Shown here: one piece after another, positions 49,701 through 60,300 of the stretch | Position numbering within the stretch: the stretch's first letter is position 1 | Layout: each line of letters opens with the position of its first letter | DNA from: Paratinospora sagittata | Taxonomy: Eukaryota; Streptophyta; Magnoliopsida; Ranunculales; Menispermaceae | Direction of reading: 5' to 3' | Length of the DNA: 64,000 nt | Assembly: GCA_035771175.1 (NCBI GenBank) | Contig: CM069613.1 | Span: forward strand, 2,143,501 to 2,207,500 | Position numbers and translations under genes: made by a program | The notes under the pieces: generated by a model | Told to the model about the DNA's origin: nothing | What the model saw: only the letters and a program-made list of their open reading frames with translations | Databases searched by the model: none

Positions 49701-49817
49701 GACTCTACTAATACTACGAGATTGAGCAGCTGAGCCCTCCTTTGAAGAACAATCCTTCTTACCACCTTCCTTTTTCTCCTCATTTGACGATCCAAAGCAC
49801 GGAAAGCACCTACCCAT
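36212..49817 (-). CDS. PBL27: Receptor-like cytoplasmic kinase VII, PBL27-like
   Basis: Five minus-strand exons (49694-49817, 48758-48957, 48382-48571, 38569-38960, 36212-36835) join in frame to 509 aa, close to the 513 aa of Arabidopsis PBL27. The start [11 protein letters not shown] gives Gly2 and Cys residues for lipid anchoring at the plasma membrane. The kinase domain has [12 protein letters not shown] (90-101), catalytic Lys in VAVK (113), YRDFKSSN (209-216; Asp211), DFG (229-231), a [15 protein letters not shown] activation segment and [17 protein letters not shown] near the end. A long Ser/Arg-rich tail (about 345-509) carries RRRDLVRGV and [12 protein letters not shown], as in PBL27. 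PBL27 links CERK1 chitin perception to MAP kinases in Arabidopsis; the same role here is inferred. The gene is stretched to 13.6 kb by introns of 9.4 and 1.7 kb containing LINE and copia insertions. Confidence 0.93.
37080..38350 (+). mobile_element. Degenerate RTE-type LINE in PBL27-like intron 4
   Basis: The plus strand, in broken frames, shows reverse-transcriptase pieces: a [13 protein letters not shown] segment (about 37270), an [17 protein letters not shown] segment (about 37360), [11 protein letters not shown] (about 37440), [13 protein letters not shown] (about 37557, the A/FADD catalytic motif), then the KLKGKLHKT region, MLRWICGN (about 38010), [13 protein letters not shown] (about 38117) and the 3' tail 'aggcttagttgagttgaatt'. 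Stops and frameshifts are frequent. It is antisense to the kinase gene. Confidence 0.82.
39755..39930 (-). mobile_element. Au-like tRNA-derived SINE fragment
   Basis: The segment 'ccatggtggggtcagaggaag', 'ggagaggatattttggatttgaaacagtgacctc' and 'caacctcagttgttgccccaaggccc' corresponds in order to the widespread plant Au SINE read on the minus strand. It lies in PBL27-like intron 3. Boundaries are approximate. Confidence 0.6.
40535..40645 (-). mobile_element. Second Au-like SINE fragment
   Basis: 'acggggtctaggaaaggg', 'ggagaggttgttttcaggctcaaacctgtgacctgg' and 'caaccgttacc' follow the same order as in the copy 0.8 kb to the left, but the element is shorter. Same intron and orientation. Confidence 0.55.
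41995..42282 (+). repeat. 5' LTR of the copia element
   Basis: TG...CA ends. It has three tandem copies of GGATTTATTTCCTTTAA near its start, and a TATA-like 'ctatatatatggtg' before a presumed start site. It ends immediately before the primer-binding site. Confidence 0.9.
42283..42294 (+). other. Primer-binding site (initiator Met tRNA)
   Basis: TGGTATCAGAGC follows the 5' LTR directly and is the canonical plant copia/gypsy PBS complementary to the tRNA-iMet 3' end. Confidence 0.9.
42683..46133 (+). pseudogene. Copia pol pseudogene (protease, integrase, RT, RNase H)
   Basis: Domains occur in copia order. Protease has [11 protein letters not shown] (about 42870). A GAG-pre-integrase HHRRLGHPS segment (about 43285) is followed by integrase with [10 protein letters not shown] and [14 protein letters not shown] (to about 43765). 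RT has YVDDIIMTG (about 45180) and RNase H has a YTDSDYVG and LYCDNKSA region (to 46133). Damage seen: a TAG at 43184, a frameshift near 43590, a TGA at 43789, a TAG at 44602, TGA codons at about 44644 and 44743, and a single-base frameshift near 45041. The N-terminus has only about 60 residues before protease; gag is missing. Not translatable as one polyprotein. Confidence 0.9.
46141..46419 (+). repeat. 3' LTR of the copia element
   Basis: It matches the 5' LTR closely but has a different arrangement near the start: one GGATTTATTTCCTTTAA unit followed by a diverged, longer unit containing GATGATAATTTTAG. TTTAACA ends it. Confidence 0.9.
46764..46823. repeat. (GT)n microsatellite
   Basis: Interrupted GT repeat (one GG break, one TATG, GCGC) within the L1 remnant in PBL27-like intron 3. 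A short (TA)n stretch precedes it. Confidence 0.9.
47346..48381. other. Remainder of PBL27-like intron 3
   Basis: Unique-looking AT-rich intron sequence, apart from a duplicated 'tatatcaaaatgtga' motif at about 48277 and 48326. No element was recognised. Confidence 0.4.
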
Positions 49818-50501
49818 CTCAAATCAAACCAACCCACACACCCAAAAATCCACCCAAATAAAAACAACAACAACCCAGAAGAAGAAGAAGAAGAAAAGAG
49901 GAGATATGCTTGAGCTTCAGCAGCAGAAACAGCAACAACTCCTCATAATCTTCTTCTTCTTCATCTTTCCCAACAACAACAACTACCCATTTCACAGAAT
50001 TCTTCAAAATCTCCAATTTACACTGTTTTATGAACCGATCAACAACATCTCAGCTCACCCTTTTCAACACTACACAAATTTCACCTAATTAAAGAGCAAC
50101 AACAGAGGAAGATCATCATTGCTTGAAGAACAGAGCTGCCAGAGAACAGAGGCCAGAGCAGATCAGCAAATCGGGCACTGTGATGTAAGGAAGGTAAAGA
50201 TGAAGAAAAATTAAATAATTTTTAGTGAGAGACAGTTGAAAGGAGAAAGAAAAAGCAAGAGAGAGGTAAAAACTTGGGAAGAAAAAAAAAAGAAAAAGGA
50301 AAAAAAGGTGTCTGTTGTTTACACTGACAGTCCAGAGTAAAGAATGTGTACAAGCAGTACAGGAAGTTTCTTTGAAGTTCCACCCACACATGATTATTAT
50401 GAAGCCACGTGGCATTTAGAGCAAATGAGAAATGAAAGATTTACTATGTCCATTGTCACACACTCGATCCAATGAGAATTTTAAGTACTACTACTTTATA
50501 G
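49818..50501 (-). promoter_or_regulatory. 5' UTR and possible TATA box of the PBL27-like gene
   Basis: On the minus strand a CTATAAAG motif occurs at complement(50494-50501), and the interval to the ATG at 49817 is rich in CTT and TTG repeats, as in long plant leaders. A G-box-like CCACGTGGC occurs at about 50404-50412. Short uORFs are possible. The start site is not visible. Confidence 0.4.
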
Positions 50502-53500
50502 AAAACAATAAGAAAAATGATTTAAAGTGGTACTTTCAAAATCATGTTGTTTATATTTTTTATTTTATGGTAAGGAAAGAGGTGATGAGGTTTTAGAGGG
50601 AAAAGGGGTTAAGGATGAGTAGTAACAATTTGAATGAATTTGTAATTTAATGTTCAACTTTTTTATTTTTTTTTTAAATTTTGACCAAATTTGACCATCT
50701 CCAAGGCAAAAAAGCCTATATGACTATGAGAAGGAGGCTAAGGTTTGGCATCCTATGCATGTAGCCAAGTTGATTGAGTTAGCTTCTTGTTCTTTCTTAC
50801 CTTTATATATATATATATATATTTATTTATTTTGTCTTGACCATTGACTTAAAATCCTTGGTTATGATCTAAAATAGCCATGCAGCCCTATTGAAAAGGA
50901 GGGTAAATTTTTTTAGAAATTTTAATTATTTATTTTACAATTTTTGTTTATATCACCATGTGGAAGACTAATACAAATCAATCAATCAATAATTAAATTA
51001 TTTATTGGTTGGATTAATAGCCCACAAACCCTATTAATTAGGTCAACAAACTAAGTTTACTTTTTCATGTGGGTGGATGGAGCCAATGATTGTGTTTGCT
51101 TCTCAATCATAATGCCAATTTTCAAACTCCATACAAATTTGTATTCTTTGGTAACAAGCAATTGGTATATTAAAATTAAACTAAGGATATATATACTTGT
51201 GATTATGGTGTTTTGGTTGTTAAAATTAAGTATCTTCCTCTTCCTTTTTTTTTTTTTTTTTTCTTAATAAAATCTAGAGTAAGGATTGGGTAACTTTAGA
51301 ATTTTTAAAAGAAAGAAAATGTTCAAAAAAAAAAAACAAATTGTATAAAAAATTATTAGGGCATGTATTTATGTTAATTCTATTTATTTTCTATTTCAAC
51401 TTTAATACCAACTTTTATTTGTAGTAGTAGAGGTTTTTTTTTTTTTTAGTAGTGGTATCTAATTATATAAATTAACTAATTAATTGGGATTTATATGTAT
51501 CTACCACACATCAGTCCAGATATCCAGAACAGAAAACTCGCCAGCCAAGATTTGAACTTGAGACCTCATTAACCTCGCCCTTGCCTTACCTCCCGACCAT
51601 CGAGCCAATACGGGTAGAAGTTTAATCTATTATATAATAAATTTTGTTCATAAAAAAAAAAACATAAACAAAAAAATCTTTTTGGAGGATATATCTCAAC
51701 TTCTAATTAAAAATATTTTTTGACGCAGACACTCAATTTTTTTGGATATCTTAAGAATGTGCGTGTATTGTGCAGTATCTCAACTTTTAACGAAGGCTGG
51801 GTGTCAGTATCAGAAAAAAACGTTGACACCGAACGTATCTTTAGCATTACTTCTAGAAGAAATAGTTATCAAAAATAAATTCTTTAAGTTTTTAAGTACT
51901 AATTAAAAAAGTCTACACTATTAATTAATTAGTAAATCTGGGAGTAATCTCTTTAAGACAAAATTAATGTTGTTGCATTAGCAAGATTCACTAATGTTGC
52001 ATTAACATTAATTAATTATGCGTTAAGTTTGACCTATCAATAAGGCAGGACGGAATCATGTCTTTTGGAAGAAAATTATTTGTCCATTGCTTGTTGCATA
52101 AAATCTAATTTCTTTAATTAAACGGGGAAATACCTTCAATATAATATAGAAAGGTATAATATTTAAAATATTATTTCACCAATGTTTCAAAAAAAGAAGA
52201 AGAAGGAAAGTTAAGGATGTAGCTGTTGGATTAGGATTAAGAGTTTTATTAATAAAAACAAGTAACTTTAGTAGCAATTGCACGAAAGTAGAAGAAGATT
52301 GTGATGTCTTTTGTACTACTAATAAACATTTAAAAAATAGGATATTTGAATGCTATTGATGGATTGGATAGGAGCTATTATAGAAGACGTTTTGTTTTAC
52401 AAGTAGATGTGTGTGTGTTCGTTTTATGGAAATAAAATGACACGAATCAAAATATAAAACTAAAACGTGTGTTTTTTTTTTCCACGAGAATGTCGTCACA
52501 TTCTGGTGTGAACTAATCCCGTTTAATGCGATAGCGGAATGATAAACCTCTTTCACGAAAACGTCTTTAATAATTAAATTCTGAAATTTTTATAAAAGAA
52601 CGACTTTTTTACTTAATCTATTTTTACTGAGTCAATTATTCATTAATAATTATACCTTTTCTTCATTGAAAGTATAAATTTCTATAATGTGAAGGAAATA
52701 TTTATTTTTTTTTTTAGAGAAGTTGAGTTTGATTCCTATATGGATCCTCAAGTTAAGTTAAAGGTGTCATAAAAAATGGAGTTTTTACCTTTATTATAAA
52801 AATAAATAAAAATAATTTGTATATGTTAAAATGAAGCTGACGTGGGTATATGTATATTTTAATTAAATAAAATGTCAAAAAGACTTAAAAACCGGACAGC
52901 TCAAGACGAATTTGTAATTTGATTGATGGAGTCATAATTAATTAAGGGGGTAAAAAGTTTTTTTTTTATTTTTTTAAATTTTTTAAATTTTAAAAAAAAT
53001 CGAGACAGGTAACAACCTTTGAACAGTTGTCACGCGATTAGGTAAGTGGTCGTTATTGTTGATGATTGTCCCAAATCCTAAGCTTCTTCATTTTATAATT
53101 TAAAATGTAACAAATAATAGTAGGCTTAGTAGCGGAGCACCATCATTATCCACTCACACAATTATATGTATATATATATCCAACTATATGTCACACTATT
53201 ATCTCTAAATCCAATCAACTTCCATTCCTTGATTGTTTTGGATCCTTCTACACTTAAAAATTAAAATATGAATATACGTTTGTAACGTTGCGTTTGGTCA
53301 ATCATCAGAATTTTTTTTTTTTTTTTTTTTTAATTCGAAAACTAACATCCAACAAAAAAATTGAATTACGTTCTAGTTTTTTTTTTAATGTTTTGATATT
53401 AAAACAAATTGTTTAATTCTCTTTTAAAAGCAAGCCCATATATATTAAGTGAACCCAATTAACAGTTATATTGCATAATTTATATTTATTTTATTTTAAT

Positions 53501-54388
53501 TTCAAAGTATGTAAAGCATTAAGTGTAATCAGTCGTCGCATGAGATAGTTGAAACAAATATAAAGAAAAAAGTAAAAAATTAAAAAAAATAAAATGGTTA
53601 AATTTATTTGTTCTAAAAACATCCCTTTAACTATTTATAATATGAGTTAAAAATTAAAAATTTTAATAGATAAAAAAAAATTATTAAAATTATAATAAAA
53701 GTAACACACCATTAATAAAAAGTTTTAATTTTATAAATAATATGATATATATAAATGACTTTCAATCATTTCAATTTTTAAGAACGGTGGGTTTTGAAGA
53801 TTTTATCTGAAAAAAATAAAAATAAAAATAATTTCATTAAAATTGTAAACCTAAGCAGCAATATAAAGTATATGCGGCTGCAACTTCTGTGCTTTAGGAA
53901 CACGTGCTTTTGTCCCTGAAAACAACAATTCTTCCTTATTAAAAAAAAAAAAAAAGAAGAAAGAAGAAGAAATCATACCTTGTACTTATGATAAGCAACT
54001 AAGGAATGTTTTTATTTTATGATAAGCAAATTTTGGGCTTAAAACAATGTTTTTCATACAATATAAGTTGAATTTTGCTGTTTAGGAGGAAAAAAGGGGA
54101 AGAGTGCTAAAATTCTTACAATTCCAGCCATGCACATCAGGAACGAACCTAACAACACATTCAACAGAGTGCTTTTCAACGAGAAACTTGAACCTTCCCT
54201 GTTATATTTCAAATGAGAATTGATTACAAGGTAAAAAGGAAAAAGAAAAAGAAAAAAAAAGGAAAATGCATAGAATGTGAATGCAGCCAGATACATCACA
54301 ATCAGAAGACTCAATATAATGAAGAAAAAGAAAAAAAATTGGTTCGGTCTGAAATACCAGTTCAAGAAATTAAGGAAACTTGCGTCTA
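50502..54388. other. AT-rich intergenic region between PBL27-like and MUB genes
   Basis: Nearly 3.9 kb without a supported gene. It contains long A/T runs (for example about 53310-53330), a TA microsatellite (about 50804-50822) and one SINE-like segment. The right end must hold the MUB 3' UTR. Confidence 0.45.
51500..51612 (-). mobile_element. SINE-like tRNA-derived fragment
   Basis: Read on the minus strand it has a box-A-like TTGGCTCGATGGTCGGGAGG (from about 51607) and a box-B-like AAGTTCAAATCTTGG (about 51546-51560). Spacing fits a tRNA-like head. No tRNA fold or clear target duplication was found. Confidence 0.45.
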
Positions 54389-57300
54389 CTAAAGAATGGT
54401 ACACGAGCATAGTTTCCGGTTTGGCAACTCATCAAGGTTCTTCTCTGCATTTACATATAGCCAAAACAAAACAAAACAAGCCAGTTAGTTGGTTGAACCT
54501 AATAAAAGTAGCCATCAGAAGCCCAACTAATAAGGGCGATTACTAACAGAGGCGAAAACTGTTTTCAGAGTTTCAGGGTGAAGTTGATGCAGTTATCTCC
54601 CAGGTTTGAACATTCTCATTAAAAATTAAGTTCAACCGTCTCATCTCAATTAAGTTCGGTTAATTTGGTGGATAAAAGAAGTTTGGAGCCCGGTTGGATA
54701 ATTTAATTTTGGTAGAACACAGAGTCCAACTATAATAAAGAGAGGCAGGGCACTAGTTTGCAAACTACAATAAAGAGAGATAAGCATCCTCATTCATTCA
54801 ATGTTTAGAATCTTCATTCATTTTCTACCAGCAAGTCCACAAACCTAAATTTGCGCCAAACCATTCAATCCAGTCCACCTACCTACAGGATTTGGTTTCT
54901 CTTGACTGAACACATTGATGAATTTTATAACAATCTAACAAATGTCAATTCTATGTAGTATGTATAAATGAAGCTTTCTGCAATTCGAAATACAAATAAA
55001 TAAAAAAAATGCATTTCAAAAAACAATTTACCTGACTTCTTCGCTAGAGGAGGCTGCACCACCACATGCATTGTAATAACCCCACTAGGCATGTCACCAA
55101 TAGGTATTCTAGATTCAGCAAGGGTCTTGTTGTTCTCCAAGACTTTTCCAGAATATATAAGTTTCACATCATTGGCAGACTTAGGTATGACTGTTTTGTC
55201 TGACAATAGAAAAGCTTCATTAGAAACTCATACCTCAATACATCTTGAATAATTATAGAATCAAATAAAAAGTGTGCATGCCCACGCCAACCATCTCTCT
55301 ATTATGAATACCACCATGAACGACAACATCAAATGGACAGTAAATGCAGGATATTGAATTGAACTGATCCACCCTGAAGTCGCCTCTCTATGCCTCTCTT
55401 AAGAACCTTTTCTTCTTAATGTAACAAACATATTAATCAATGAAAGATTAAAGGCACACGCAAATGACAAATCTCTTAAGTTTCCCAGTTAATAGCACAG
55501 CGTGCACATGTCTAATTTTGTCTTCAATTGGTGTTACTCCTACCATTTCTCAATATGTTCATTTATTAATTTAATCTTTTAATGTTTCATTAGATATTCA
55601 TCTTAGCATTTAGATTTTTCTTTACATTTAGTTTATTACGCTGTTGCCTTTATATTGCCAAACATTCTGTTCCATAATGTGAAGAACAAGCCTTCGCATA
55701 GTGGTAGATGTTGTTCCCTCATGAACGGGAATTTATAAGATCAAATTTGGAAATAACCTTTTCACAGTGCAAGCTTATGTTTGTGTACATATCATCCCTT
55801 CTCTAAAACCTGCAATGGTGAGAGCCTTGCCATTGGGTATACCATTGTTTAGTCGGTCAATGTATGATGACTGGCGTAATAGTGTGGTCTCATAAATTCT
55901 TCTTTCAACATCAACGAAATGCGTTGATTATATAATATTATAGAAGCACTCCCTCCACTAAGCCAACCTAATTTAATTTTATGATTGTCTTTTTTTTTTT
56001 TTTTGAGAAGAAACAATAATGATATTAATTAATATTAATAATAGCAGGATAAATTACATAAGGATGCACCAAAAGTGCAAATCAAAACCACATAAATCCA
56101 TTAGGAAATTCTATATCTACCCTCATCCCAGGAGCTTCCTTCATGGACCTTGGCTCATACATGAAGCCCAATTCACATACCAGCTGGAAATAGAATACCT
56201 TTTTGCCCATGGAGATGCAAACACCAAGGTGCTTGCCAACAACTTAATCTCATCCCACAATACATTCACATCTTTCTCTAGACTTCGGAAAACTCTATGG
56301 TTTCTTTCTAGCCACGCCGCCCACATCATCTTGTGGGAGGCAATTAATCATCTCCTCAGCTTTGTTGAGGCTTGTATTATGACTAAGAGTAAGGCATTCC
56401 GCGGGATTGGAAGGGGATAGAAACTTTCCACCCGAGTATGTCATCCATTTTTGCCAAATTCTCCTAGAGAACTGACAGTTGAAGAATATATGTTCAATGG
56501 ATTTCCCTCCTGTAGACAAAGTAAACAAAAATGTGGGAGTAACACGTACTTGGAAATCGCTTCTGAAGCACATCTTGGGTGTTTATGAGCAACAAGCCAC
56601 CCAAACACATGAAACAATAGGAAAGAAAGAGAGGAGGGGGGGCAATCTATGAGGGTTCCAAAGTAGGATTTGCAAGAGAATGATTCTGATGGGCAAGGTA
56701 ACCAAATGCATTTATCTGGGTGATTACTTAACCTAACCTGATCCAATCTCGGGGCTAGAAGGTTTATCTCATTTTGCTCCCTAATTGTGGGTCCTCTAGG
56801 TAGGTGCAGGTTCCAATTTGGTAAGATTATGGAATTTAGGGAAGAGGTGTTAACAAAGGAGGCTATTGGGCAGTTATGTAAGGTTGAGGTGCGGAATAGG
56901 CTTGGGTACAGAATGACTAAGAGTGAGTCATCCAACCAACTATCCTCCTAGAATCGAAAAGACTGTCCATCTCCAACTCGTGGCTTGACGTGTGGGAGGA
57001 AACCTGTAGTGAGTGAGGAGATAAACTTCCACGGGCTTCGAAAAGATGACCTTCTGCTTCTACCTGATGCCAACCCATATTGACCCCTACCATATCTGCT
57101 ACCCACCACTTGTGTCCATAAGGATTCCGGTTCACTAATTGATCTCCAAAGCCATTTAGCACATAAAGCAATGTTTCTCAATGAAATGTTACCAATTCAA
57201 AGTCCCCCCTTCTCAACTGGTTTTCTAACCACATCCCATCTAATTAAACTTCCCTTCGAACCATTTTCAACCCCTTTCCATAGAAAGGATCTAAACTTCT

Positions 57301-60300
57301 CAATTTGCGTCGCCACCTCCTTGGAAACTCTGAATATGGAGAGATAGTATTGATGGTAGAGTAGATAACACAGATCGGATGAGTGCTAGAAGCCCTCCTT
57401 GGATACCAAGGCTTTTTTCCAACCATCCAGTCTTCTTGAGATTTTTGTCATAACTGGTTCCCAGAACTGTGTGGAAAGTGGGTTTCCTCCCAATGGCAAT
57501 CCCAAATACTTCATTGGCCAAGACCCCACTGAGTACAAGGATCGAAAATTTGATTTTGACTTGACTTCGGTCACTTGAAAATTGGAATTAATTTGGAGAA
57601 GTTTAATTCGACATGGAGAATTTTTGTAAAAATTCGCTAAATTAGAGAAGTTTAGAGAATTTTTGCATATATGCTTAAATATCTAGATTTATTGTAGTAT
57701 AAGCTAAAAACTAATATAAATAGACATTTTTAATACATAAAAATACCAATAAGTGACTTAACAAAATCAATCTTCTTAAGTGGGTTAATGAATTTGAAAT
57801 GGTGACTTTTGGTCGTTTTCTTTGTTTTGATATTTAATTTTGTGCTGGCTTGCTTTTCGACCATATACTTTGCTAGTTTGAATTCCACCATGCTTAATTT
57901 ATTAGTTTATTATTTAAATATATTATTTTTTTAATCTTGTTTTATAAGAGTTAACTAAAAAAAGATGACTTTGAGAACTCTTTTAATTTATTTTTAAATT
58001 TTTATCTTATTTCAACTTTATTTATTTATTTATTTTGCTTCTTTTTTTCTCTTTTTGGTAAAACATATCCGATAAACTACATAATTTGTTAGCTTGTTAA
58101 ATTATTTTTTAAAATTTATATTGCTATGTTGGTTGATGAAGTTAAAAATAATACATAATTATTGGTATTTTTTATTTTCTATTGACGAAATAACATTTTT
58201 TTACTTCTATGTTGAATTTCATCAAATTTTGTTGAATTTTAACAAATTTTGTCGAATTTTATAGAATTTTTGCATTTTTGAATTGAAAAATATAAATTTT
58301 ATCGAAGTTTATCGAATGTTGTCGAATTAGTTCAGCAAATTTTTGCAAATTTTATTTTACATCCACTTTGCACTTTGCACTTTGCACTTTGGTGGTAAAA
58401 AAAAGGAAAAAAATTTGGGGAAGTTCGCCGAATTTCGGGAAATTTTTAAACCATGATTGAGCATCCTACTATGTTGGCAAGTTTAAGTATCACCCAACCG
58501 TCCACATTAATTCCATTTATCTGACTCTTACCCATGATGATCTTCCTGACACCATGCTAAAACATTTTAGGACATTGATTGCATTGATTACATTATCCTC
58601 TTCTCCATTAAGAAGGAAAAGAGTATCATCAACATATTGCAACAATGATACTTCCACCTTTTTTGCTCCCACCATAAATCCCTTCACCAGTGATGCTTGT
58701 CTTGCTTTATTCATCAACTTAGCTAGACCATTTGCTACAAGTGTGAATAGGAAAGGAGGTAGTGGATCGCCTAGCCTCAACCCACGTTCCCCCATAAATT
58801 TTCCCCTTGGCCTGTCGTTTACCACAATCGAGTATGATACCGAGGAAAGGCACCCCATTATCCATCTTATTGACGTGTTACCAAATCTGCATTGCTGCAT
58901 AACAAACTCCAAGATTCCTCAATCAATTGTGTTGTATGCTTTAGCAAAGTCCACCTTGAAAACCACTCTCGCTTGCTTCCGAGTCCTATAATCTTCCATT
59001 GCCTCGTTTGCTATTAGCACTGCAACAAGAATTTGTCTTCCTTCAATGAACGTTGATTGCGTAGTATCGACGAGCTTGGGTAAAACTGCTTTGAGCCGCA
59101 AAGACAAGATCTTCGATACAATCTTGTACAAACTTGTGACCAAACTTATCGGTCTGAAGTCCTTAATTTTGCAGGAATTTGTGGCCTTAGGTATGAGACA
59201 TATATAGGTCTCATTTGTTGACATGTTTACCACCACATTCTGATTTCATATTCCAACACTCTCACGACATTCTCTTTAACCACCTCCCAAGATTTTTGGT
59301 AGAAGAGCATAGAGAAGCCATCTGTACCCGGTGTCTTATCCCCTTCACAGTTGAAAACTACCTTCCTTGCCTCTTCCTCTGTGAATGGTCTCTCTAGAAA
59401 ATCCCTATCCGCCTCTGAAATGTTCCCCCAATCCAGACCCTCAATCCCCCAAGAATCTTTAGAGCTCGCTCTGTACAAGTCTGTGAAGAATGAGATAATC
59501 TCTTCAATTACTTCTTCTGTGGACTCTATTCTTGTGCCATCCTCTTTCTCAATTATAGCTATGTAGTTTCTATTTCGCCAATTGGTTAGCACACTGTGGA
59601 AGTATTTAGAATTTGCATTTCCCTCCCTTAACCACTTGATTTTTGATTTTTGTAATGCCATTATGTCTTCTTTAAAGCAAAGTTCTGCCAAATCTGCTTT
59701 AGAGAGCCACCTAAAGGTTTCCATCTCCTGATTCCACTCCTCCTCCTCCTCCTCCATCCTATCAAGGGATTTAATGTTATTCTCAATTTCTTTCTTCTGA
59801 ATGGAGACTGACCCAAACACTTCTTGATTCCATAGCTTGAGATGTTCCTTCATCATCTTCAATCTCATCATAAAACAATGTCCCTCTCTCCCAAAAGCAT
59901 TGGAAGAATGCCACCATTGTTCGACACTACTCGAATAGTCTTCGTGTGTTGTCCAAATATTTTCAAATGTAAATAGCGATGGGCCCCATTTGATGGCATT
60001 GGTATCCAAGATAATTGGTCTATGGTTTGAGGTAATCCTTGCTAGGGCCTCTTGTCTATAGATCGGGAATAGCTCTTCCCATCCCACCGAAAGTAGAAAC
60101 CTATCCAGGTGACAACATATTGGATTTGTCCTCATATTAGACCACATAAATTTAGCATTTTGAAGAGGTGGATCCCTGAGTTGCAGCTCCTCTATCAACT
60201 GGTCGAACTCTTGCATACTTCTGCTAAACCTTGAACTATTCAGCTTTTCCCCAATGTTCCTAGTGGCGTTAAAATCTCCGGCCAGGTACCATCTGTCTCC

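Noticed and set aside
51500..51612. tRNA gene
   Set aside because: Box A and B are present but spacing and arms do not give a full cloverleaf; better explained as a SINE head.
54054..54410. 118-codon minus ORF near the MUB 3' end
   Set aside because: Hydrophobic chance ORF; the last MUB exon (54389-54444) overlaps its start in another frame and ends at the TAG at 54389.
54925..55206. 93-codon MUB-like ORF as a stand-alone gene
   Set aside because: It is MUB exon 2 read into intron 2; the donor at 55032-55031 and exon 3 give the CAAX end.
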